DNA of 5,242 nt from Nitrospirota bacterium (GTDB lineage: Bacteria > Nitrospirota > Nitrospiria > Nitrospirales > UBA8639): NCBI GenBank assembly GCA_029879555.1, contig JAOUQB010000203.1, forward strand, positions 1-5,242, in the 5' to 3' direction. Of this stretch, positions 1 to 5,242 are shown piece by piece; position 1 is the first letter of the stretch; every line of letters begins with the position of its first letter. Below the pieces are notes generated by a model. The model was not told where the DNA came from, did not search any database, and worked only from the letters and a program-made list of their open reading frames with translations. Made by a program: the position numbers and the translations under genes.

Positions 1-384
1 CCCGTCGGTTTTGAAATAGTGGGCGAGTTTCCCGGTAGTCGTGGTTTTCCCGGACCCTTGAAGTCCCACCATCATGATCACGGTTGGAGGTTGGGAAGAC
101 AGATGGAGGGCGCTTTGTTCATGGCCCAGGAGGTCCCGCAATTCCTCCCACACAACCTTGACCACTTGATGCGCCGGGGTCAGGCTTTTCAGCACGTCCT
201 GGCCGACCGCCTTTTCTCGAACCTTCTCTATAAAGTCCTTGACGATCTTGAAGTTGACATCGGCTTCCAACAGGGCGAGCCGCACCTCTTTCAAGGCATC
301 GGTAATATTCTGTTCAGTTAACACGGCTTGACCGCGTAACTGCTTGAAAACGTTCTCGATTTTTTCTGTCAGTGTTGTAAACAC
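1..384 (-). CDS. ffh: Signal recognition particle protein Ffh, N-terminal part (runs off the left edge)
   Basis: Ffh is the SRP54-type GTPase. It binds 4.5S RNA and the signal sequences of nascent membrane proteins, and docks with FtsY to deliver ribosomes to the Sec translocon. The 128 visible codons read as the four-helix N domain (about residues 1-90), including the hallmark ALLEADV at 37-43. The G domain then opens with the P-loop GLQGSGKTT at 107-115. The rest of the G domain and the methionine-rich M domain lie outside the window. The start is GTG, giving MFTTLTEKIENVF; there is no in-frame ATG near it, and the reading matches the usual Ffh N-terminus. An AGGA stands nine bases upstream. 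The gene is divergent from the DUF748 gene across a 339-bp gap, so it has its own promoter. Identification is firm; the exact start is very likely. Confidence 0.96.
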   Translation of the reverse strand, partial: MFTTLTEKIENVFKQLRGQAVLTEQNITDALKEVRLALLEADVNFKIVKDFIEKVREKAVGQDVLKSLTPAHQVVKVVWEELRDLLGHEQSALHLSSQPPTVIMMVGLQGSGKTTTTGKLAHYFKTDG

Positions 385-393
385 GGAAGGCGG

Positions 394-398
394 TCCTA
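394..398 (-). promoter_or_regulatory. Ribosome binding site of ffh
   Basis: On the minus strand this reads TAGGA, nine bases before the GTG at 384-382. It supports GTG as the start of ffh, since no ATG is available nearby. Confidence 0.5.
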
Positions 399-429
399 TA
401 GTCAAGAAGCTATTTTAAGCAAACTCAAG

Positions 430-459
430 ACAATAGTGAAGGACCTCACCGACTGTCAA
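430..459 (-). promoter_or_regulatory. Likely sigma-70-type promoter of ffh
   Basis: Reading the minus strand, a perfect -35 hexamer TTGACA (459-454) is followed after 18 bases by TATTGT (435-430), which matches four of six -10 positions. Transcription would start near 423, giving a leader of about 40 bases before the GTG. The position is right for ffh, but the -10 is imperfect and this rests on consensus matching alone. Confidence 0.45.
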
Positions 460-483
460 GCAACTGGGAACCGAATTAGCGGG

Positions 484-495
484 GTGTCATGACAC
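484..495. repeat. 12-bp perfect palindrome, possible operator
   Basis: GTGTCATGACAC is its own reverse complement over all 12 bases with no spacer. It lies 25 bases upstream of the likely ffh -35 box in a divergent promoter region, a place where a dimeric regulator could bind. I do not recognise the motif as the site of a known regulator. Roughly one such palindrome is expected by chance in a window of this size, so the functional reading is tentative. Confidence 0.3.
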
Positions 496-723
496 GGCCG
501 GAGATAATTTGCCTCATTTTTGGAGATTTCTCGACAAAGGAGAACTGGCCATTTTGTAGGAAAATGAATCAGGGTTGGAACATTGGTGGGCCCAAAATAT
601 TTTTCAATGGATAGCGGAAATGGCCTTTGGGTTTCCAAGAACATGATTGTTGAATAAAACTGAGCCATTTCATCTGTGTTGTAGGGGATTTGGGGCTAGC
701 TCTGGTTGTGGGTGCGCGGTATC

Positions 724-3700
724 ATGATGTCTCGCTTTTTGAACCAATTGGTAAGGTCGGCGTTCGCGTACAAACTTTTTTCTTTACGGCTTATGTCTAA
801 ACGTCTGAAAATTGTGCTGTATATTTTTGTTGGGCTATTCGTGGTGTACACAGCCCTTGGATTTTTGGCTGTGCCGTGGGCGATTACCCACAAGCTTCCC
901 CCGATGCTGACGGAGGAATTAAACCGGCCGGTGTCCATTCAGGATGCCACGTTTAATCCTTTCCTGTTTAAGCTGAATATCAAGGGATTCTCGATTGAGG
1001 AATATGATGGGTCGCCCCTCGCGGGGTTTGATGCCCTCTTTGTCGATTTTGAAGTTCTGTCGTCCCTGAAAAATAAGGCGTATACGTTTTCGCACATACG
1101 ATTAGGGTTGCCTCATGGTTTGGCGGTCGTTCGTCCTGATGGATCATTGAATCTAGCTGACTTAGGCCAGACTTTCCAGGGGAGCAGTTCGGCTGTCGAA
1201 GTCGAACCCGCGCCTACTGAGAAACCGGCTGGATTGCCGCCGGTGTTTGTGGAAAAAATCCAAGTTCACCAGGGCATGATTGAATTTCAGGATAATTCTA
1301 ATCCCACGCCGTTTGTTGCCCATGTTGTTCCGATCAATCTCATTTTGGAGAAATTCACTACGCAAAAAGATCAAGCCCATCCTTATGCGTTGACTGCGGA
1401 GTTAGGGCATGGCGAGAAAATCATCTGGGAAGGGACGTTGACCTTAGACCCGTTTGGTTCGGAGGGTAGCTTAACCCTTGAAAAAATCGGGTTAGATACT
1501 TTGTGGACATATGTGCAAGATAAATTCCGCTTTCAGATTCCGCAGGGGATTTTGAACATCAACGGAAATTATAAGGTGTTGACAACTTCTGATGGGGTTG
1601 ATGTCAGAATCAATGGCGGCAATGTCCTCGTTCAAGATTTGCAGATTCAGGAGGTCGGCTCGTCGGATTCTGTGATTACCGTGCCACATTTTGAAGTCAA
1701 AGGTCTGGGTGTGGATGTGGCCAAACAGGCCGTGACGATTCCCTCCATCGCTGCGCGGGATGCGCGTTTTATTGGGTGGATTGATAAAGAGGGTATCATG
1801 AATTATCAACCGTTATTCGCCCCTGTGGAATCGTCGCAACCCGCATCTTCCACCGCATCTTCGCCAGCTGCTGAGCCCGAATCAGGGAAGGATGCCGCTC
1901 CGTGGAAGGTGCTGGTTGAAGAGGTGGATTTGGAGAACTTCACGATTGATATGGAGGATCGGCAACTGGAAGTGCCAGCGCGTGTTTTAGTTGAAGCCCT
2001 GCACTTTCATACCTCGCAGGTTTCCTCTGCGTTGGACACGCTTCTTCCAATTGATCTTTCTTTTCAGTTGAATCAGACGGGGAAGGCTGACCTTAAGGGC
2101 ACTGTTAACGTTGAGCCCTTGTCCGTTGAGATGAATGTGGTGCTCACGGATATTGCTCTCAAACCGTTTGAGCCGTATTTAGCCCCATTTGTTCAGTTTG
2201 CCATTGGGAGCGGAGCCTTGAACTTGGCTGGGCAGACTCATTACCAAGATGCATCAACAACGGAGCCCATGGTGACCTATGTGGGTTCAATTGGAGTTTC
2301 AAAATTGGCATTTGTTGATCCGGAAAGTTCGAAGTCGTTTCTGCAATGGGACGATTTGGCTGTTAAGGGTCTTTCCTTGGATATTGAGCCGACGAGGGTG
2401 AAGATCCAAGAGATCGCGCTGAAGAAACCTGGCGTAGTCCTTTCGATTGCCTCAGATGGAAACTCCAATATAAAACGGCTGCTGGCCCCTCCTGGGCAGG
2501 TTGACGAACCACCAGCCGACGAGCAAGCCACTGGGACGGAGGAACCCTCTTCACCGCCACTTCCCGTTCACATTGAGACCGTTCGAATTGATGACCTTCA
2601 ACTACAATTAACCGATCGTTCGATTACCCCAGTCGTGTCGACGAAGATCGAGGAATTTTCCGGAACGATTAAGGGGCTGTCTTCTGAGCAGTTGGCCAAG
2701 GCTGATGTTGATCTGGCTGGGAAAGTAGATCGTTCCGCCCCCTTCAAAATTCAAGGCCAAATTAATCCGCTGAGCGAAGATGCCTATACGGATGTGAAGG
2801 TGGTGTTTGAGAATCTGAATCTCACCATGATCTCTCCCTATTCAGGTAAGTATGCGGGCTATCCCATTACAAAAGGCAAGCTGTCATTAGATTTGGCCTA
2901 TAAACTTTCTCAAAAGGAGTTGGTTGGGGAAAACAAGGTGTTGATGGACCAAATGACGATGGGAAGTAAGGTCGAGAGTCCGGATGCGACCTCATTACCC
3001 ATTCCTCTAGCTTTGGCCTTATTAAAAGACCGAAAAGGACTCATCGATATTGATCTGCCCGTCAGGGGCAATCTGGATGACCCTGATTTTAGTTATGGTG
3101 GCATTATCTGGAATGCGCTGGTTAATCTCCTTACAAAAATTTCGACGTCACCCTTTTCACTTGTCGGCGGGTTAGTGGGGGGCGTGATGGGAGATAATGC
3201 GGATGCGCTTCAATTTATCGCGTTTCCGGCAGGGGAGGACGCCATGGGTCCGCCCGAACAGGAAAAATTGGTTGCCTTAGGAAAGGCCCTCACCGATCGA
3301 CCGGGCTTACGGCTGGACATTACTGGTGCGGCGGACTCGGCAGTAGACGGCAGAGCCTTGGCTGAAGCCAAGCTGTTGATGCAGATGAAAAAGATGAAAT
3401 TTGTACAGCAGCCCCCTTCTGGTGATCAGGCGTCTGTTTCCGTGGAAACCGTAGAGCTGACTCAAGAGGAAGAGGCGGAATTTTTGCAGCAACTATTCGT
3501 CGAAAAATTTGGAGAAGTCGCGCTTTCAAAGACGGCCGATCCTTCTCAACCCGAAAAGTCAGAGGTCGAGTCTGCTGCCAAGGCCCCAAAAGTTCTGACT
3601 GCAGAGGAAATGAAGGGCAAGCTTCTTGACGGACTGGTTGTTGATGAAGGGCAATTGCGAGTGTTGGCGCAAGAGCGCGCTCAACATATTCGTGACTATT

Positions 3701-3813
3701 TGATTCAAGAGGGAAAGGTCCAAAATAATCAGGTCTTTTTAGTTGAACCCCTGTTGAGTCCCGTGATTGAAGAACATCAAGTTCGGATTCCTCTCGCGTT
3801 AAACGCCAATTGA
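724..3813 (+). CDS. DUF748-domain AsmA-like envelope protein
   Basis: This is a protein of about 1029 residues with one N-terminal membrane helix (about residues 29-51) after a basic segment; the rest is predicted periplasmic. Most of it is beta-rich AsmA-like sequence in three similar units of about 220 residues, separated by Pro/Ser/Glu-rich linkers (near 154-170, 368-393, 591-613). The DUF748 signature LPIPLALALLKDR with IDLPVRGNLDDPDFSYGG occurs at about 758-793, followed by a Gly-rich hydrophobic stretch. The last 200 residues resemble a split OmpA-like fold. AsmA-like proteins are linked to phospholipid transport between the membranes or to envelope assembly; no specific role can be read here. 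The start is uncertain: TTG at 706, ATG at 724 or 727, and ATG at 793 are possible. I chose 724 because only it has even a weak upstream GGTG; 793 would still keep the membrane helix. It probably shares a transcript with the next gene. Confidence 0.85.
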   Translation: MMSRFLNQLVRSAFAYKLFSLRLMSKRLKIVLYIFVGLFVVYTALGFLAVPWAITHKLPPMLTEELNRPVSIQDATFNPFLFKLNIKGFSIEEYDGSPLAGFDALFVDFEVLSSLKNKAYTFSHIRLGLPHGLAVVRPDGSLNLADLGQTFQGSSSAVEVEPAPTEKPAGLPPVFVEKIQVHQGMIEFQDNSNPTPFVAHVVPINLILEKFTTQKDQAHPYALTAELGHGEKIIWEGTLTLDPFGSEGSLTLEKIGLDTLWTYVQDKFRFQIPQGILNINGNYKVLTTSDGVDVRINGGNVLVQDLQIQEVGSSDSVITVPHFEVKGLGVDVAKQAVTIPSIAARDARFIGWIDKEGIMNYQPLFAPVESSQPASSTASSPAAEPESGKDAAPWKVLVEEVDLENFTIDMEDRQLEVPARVLVEALHFHTSQVSSALDTLLPIDLSFQLNQTGKADLKGTVNVEPLSVEMNVVLTDIALKPFEPYLAPFVQFAIGSGALNLAGQTHYQDASTTEPMVTYVGSIGVSKLAFVDPESSKSFLQWDDLAVKGLSLDIEPTRVKIQEIALKKPGVVLSIASDGNSNIKRLLAPPGQVDEPPADEQATGTEEPSSPPLPVHIETVRIDDLQLQLTDRSITPVVSTKIEEFSGTIKGLSSEQLAKADVDLAGKVDRSAPFKIQGQINPLSEDAYTDVKVVFENLNLTMISPYSGKYAGYPITKGKLSLDLAYKLSQKELVGENKVLMDQMTMGSKVESPDATSLPIPLALALLKDRKGLIDIDLPVRGNLDDPDFSYGGIIWNALVNLLTKISTSPFSLVGGLVGGVMGDNADALQFIAFPAGEDAMGPPEQEKLVALGKALTDRPGLRLDITGAADSAVDGRALAEAKLLMQMKKMKFVQQPPSGDQASVSVETVELTQEEEAEFLQQLFVEKFGEVALSKTADPSQPEKSEVESAAKAPKVLTAEEMKGKLLDGLVVDEGQLRVLAQERAQHIRDYLIQEGKVQNNQVFLVEPLLSPVIEEHQVRIPLALNAN

Positions 3814-3835
3814 GTCCCTTCCATTGAGAGGGGCA

Positions 3836-3885
3836 GTGGAGCGCGTTTCTTCATGAATCCCCGCCTATGCTCGTCGATGTCTTAG
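3836..3885 (+). other. Possible short leader ORF overlapping the start of the DUF1295 gene
   Basis: GTGGAG (3836-3841) stands 11 bases before an ATG at 3853 that opens a 10-codon frame, MNPRLCSSMS, ending with TAG at 3883-3885. This frame runs across the ATG of the downstream gene (3867) in another register. The downstream ATG has no ribosome site of its own at normal distance. Such an arrangement could feed ribosomes to the main start by reinitiation or coupling, but it may be chance. Low certainty. Confidence 0.2.
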
Positions 3886-4664
3886 TACCGCTCAACCTGT
3901 GGGTCTGGCTAGCGGGGTTGAGTGCATTTTTTTGCCTTCTCTGGGTTCTTCATCTTCGTGCCCGCAATGCCTCCTTAGCGGATGTCGGGTTTTGTCTCGC
4001 TTTTGGGCTCATTGTCTTCACCTGTGGAATGTTTGCTGCCGGGGATCTTTCACGGCGGGTTCTGATTTCCGGTATGGGGCTGGTCTATGCTTTTCGTCTA
4101 GGGCGATTGTTGTTTCTCAAGCGTGTGTGGCATCAGGCAGAAGATTCTCGTTATCAAACGATTCGTGCAAAATTAGGCGCGTGGGAATCGGTGGGAATAT
4201 TTGGCTACTTTCAATTGCAAGGGCCGGCGAGTCTCTTCTTTGCGGGGCTGCTCTGTTGGGTCATGAATCATCCTGCTGATGGCATTCGGTGGTGGGATGG
4301 TCTTGGCGTGTTGATCTTTTTCGTTGCCATCATCGGGGAAAGTATTGCAGATCGGCAGCTTGAGGTGTTTCGTGAGAATCCTCTTAACAGAGGAAAGGCC
4401 TTGCAAACAGGGTTGTGGCGCTACTCCCGGCATCCTAACTATTTCTTTGAAAGTCTGCATTGGTGGGCGTATGTGCCATTGGCTATTGGCCTTCCCTGGT
4501 CAGGCGTGGCGATTTTCTGGCCCCTATTGATGACGGTTTCGCTCCTTTGGATTACTGGCGTGCCTTGGGCAGAAGCGCAAGCACTAACGAGTCGTGGACA
4601 GAGTTATCGCGACTATCAGAGGACGACCAGTATGTTTTTCCCCTGGTTTCCGAAAAAGGTGTGA
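3867..4664 (+). CDS. DUF1295 membrane protein, steroid 5-alpha-reductase-like
   Basis: This is an integral membrane protein of 265 residues, the usual size for DUF1295. Hydrophobic segments lie at about 8-30, 37-57, 62-84, 110-133, 142-160 and 199-230. The family signature is in the C-terminal half: GESIADRQLEVFRENP at 157-172, then GLWRYSRHPNYFFE at 182-195 with WW at 199-200, and finally YRDYQRTTSMFFPWFPK at 247-263. The RHPNY motif is shared with steroid 5-alpha reductases and isoprenylcysteine methyltransferases, where this region takes part in cofactor binding. A reductase acting on a lipid or isoprenoid in the inner membrane is therefore plausible, but the substrate is unknown. The ATG at 3867 is the only usual start between the upstream in-frame stop (3825-3827) and the first membrane helix. 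It lacks a close ribosome site. It follows the DUF748 gene by 53 bp with no clear terminator between, suggesting cotranscription. Confidence 0.9.
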   Translation: MLVDVLVPLNLWVWLAGLSAFFCLLWVLHLRARNASLADVGFCLAFGLIVFTCGMFAAGDLSRRVLISGMGLVYAFRLGRLLFLKRVWHQAEDSRYQTIRAKLGAWESVGIFGYFQLQGPASLFFAGLLCWVMNHPADGIRWWDGLGVLIFFVAIIGESIADRQLEVFRENPLNRGKALQTGLWRYSRHPNYFFESLHWWAYVPLAIGLPWSGVAIFWPLLMTVSLLWITGVPWAEAQALTSRGQSYRDYQRTTSMFFPWFPKKV

Positions 4665-4682
4665 GGGTTCTCGTCGAGGAGC

Positions 4683-5242
4683 TTAGGTTCGTTGAGGCAT
4701 ATCCGCTGGAAGGCCTTTAAAGGTAAATCCGGCTCTGTGTGCGTTGATGAGTAAGCATTCGAGCCCCTCCAGGAATGATGGGAGGTTCTGTTTGTGTGTG
4801 TCGTGCAACAGCAAAATGTCGCCTGATTGGAACTGAGGGATCCTCTTCAAGAGAAGGGACTGGGGAAGTCCTCGTTGGGTGTCATAAAAACGTTGATTCC
4901 AATGGACTAACGGATAGTGGAGTTTGCGTAAGGCGATTCCCAGATGAGGCGTTCGAATCCCAAAGGGTGACCGAAACCCAATCGTGTGTACCTGAAGTGA
5001 CTGCTCAATGATGTCACGGGCACGCCCTATCCAATTCATGAGATACCGGTCGTTTCCAAAGAAATGATGGTATTGGTGATCTAATGAATGGTTGCCGATG
5101 TGGTGCCCTTGGGCCACGATGGATCGCCCTGTCGATAGATGATGCTGTAATGCGTTCGCGACGACAAAAAATGTGGCCTGAGCCTGATGGTGTGACAGTC
5201 GTTCAAGTACCTTCGGAGTACATGATTCATGGGGGCCATCAT
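4683..5242 (-). CDS. Polysaccharide deacetylase (NodB homology domain), N-terminus beyond the right edge
   Basis: The 185 visible codons carry the core of a carbohydrate esterase family 4 deacetylase, which removes acetyl groups from N-acetylglucosamine-type sugars with a metal ion. Counting from the first full codon at 5240, the frame opens with DGPHE, the tail of the motif TFDDGP, so the catalytic base aspartate lies just outside the window. Next come HSLDH at 51-55 (H-S/T-x-x-H, two metal-binding histidines), FRSPFG at 89-94 (R-x-P-F/Y-G), a likely motif 4 HWNQRFYD at 113-120, and ILLLHD at 142-147 with the conserved histidine. All motifs in view are intact, so the enzyme is probably active. 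Substrate (peptidoglycan, exopolysaccharide or other) cannot be told, nor whether a signal peptide exists. The stop is TAA at 4685-4683, 18 bp from the end of the converging DUF1295 gene. A GTG at 5117 falls between the first and second motifs and is internal. Confidence 0.93.
   Translation of the reverse strand, partial: DGPHESCTPKVLERLSHHQAQATFFVVANALQHHLSTGRSIVAQGHHIGNHSLDHQYHHFFGNDRYLMNWIGRARDIIEQSLQVHTIGFRSPFGIRTPHLGIALRKLHYPLVHWNQRFYDTQRGLPQSLLLKRIPQFQSGDILLLHDTHKQNLPSFLEGLECLLINAHRAGFTFKGLPADMPQRT

Larger units (their letters stand above)
385..723. other. Divergent intergenic region between ffh and the DUF748 gene
   Basis: I find no convincing gene in these 339 bases. The left part holds the likely ffh promoter and ribosome binding site. 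Further right are a 12-bp palindrome (484-495), a short inverted repeat CATTTT/AAAATG (550-566), and an AT-rich palindrome AAAATATTTT (594-603). For the plus-strand gene only a weak promoter candidate is visible: TTGGGT (627-632), a 17-base spacer and TTGAAT (650-655). I put little weight on it. An open frame of 70 codons on the minus strand (456-668) has no recognisable protein features, no good ribosome site and overlaps the ffh -35 box, so I do not call it. Confidence 0.6.

Noticed and set aside
19..321. Plus-strand open frame of 100 codons
   Set aside because: It lies antisense to ffh, whose N and G domain motifs are clear on the other strand.
627..655. Promoter candidate TTGGGT, 17 bases, TTGAAT for the DUF748 gene
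   Set aside because: Only three and four of six consensus positions match; such matches are common by chance, so it is mentioned but not called.
456..668. Minus-strand open frame of 70 codons upstream of ffh
   Set aside because: No recognisable motif, no good ribosome site, and it overlaps the likely ffh -35 box and the palindrome.
3814..3835. Terminator hairpin after the DUF748 gene (CCCT pairing with AGGG)
   Set aside because: The stem is only four pairs and no T run follows.
4707..4722. Palindrome CCTTTAAAGG near the deacetylase end, as a terminator
   Set aside because: It lies inside the coding region, has no T run on either side and codes for the conserved-looking FTFKGL tail.
4775..5011. 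Plus-strand open frame of 78 codons
   Set aside because: It is antisense to the deacetylase motifs and has no features of its own.
4683..5117. Deacetylase starting at the GTG at 5117
   Set aside because: The frame continues upstream to the window edge and encodes DGPHE and TFFVVAN, which belong to the NodB fold, so this codon is an internal valine.

Overview
The window comes from a bacterial chromosome of middling GC content. It holds four protein genes, two of them cut by the window edges. A long AsmA-like DUF748 envelope protein next to ordinary housekeeping genes points to a Gram-negative, two-membrane bacterium. The Ffh N-terminus and the DUF748 protein remind me of Nitrospira-like bacteria (Nitrospirota), but that is an impression from memory and not a proven assignment.

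Layout. At 1-384 on the minus strand is the start of ffh, the signal recognition particle GTPase, read from a GTG codon and running off the left edge. Positions 385-723 are a divergent intergenic region with a likely ffh promoter and a 12-bp perfect palindrome. On the plus strand follow a roughly 1030-residue DUF748/AsmA-like protein (about 724-3813) and, 53 bp later, a 265-residue DUF1295 membrane protein of the steroid 5-alpha-reductase-like group (3867-4664). Their close spacing suggests one transcript. Converging on them with an 18-bp gap is a polysaccharide deacetylase (NodB fold) on the minus strand, from 4683 to beyond the right edge.

How they fit together. Three of the four products are predicted to act at or outside the inner membrane: the DUF748 protein (AsmA-like, single N-terminal anchor), the DUF1295 protein (several membrane segments) and the deacetylase (cell-wall or surface glycan). 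Ffh delivers membrane proteins to the translocon. This is an envelope-flavoured neighbourhood, but only the DUF748-DUF1295 pair has an arrangement that suggests joint expression.

I see no RNA genes, CRISPR arrays, insertion sequences or phage genes. Nothing here looks like a wholly new system. The most rewarding details are the threefold repeat of about 220 residues in the DUF748 protein, its possible OmpA-like C-terminus split by a charged insertion, the palindrome in the divergent promoter region, and a mini-ORF that overlaps the DUF1295 start.
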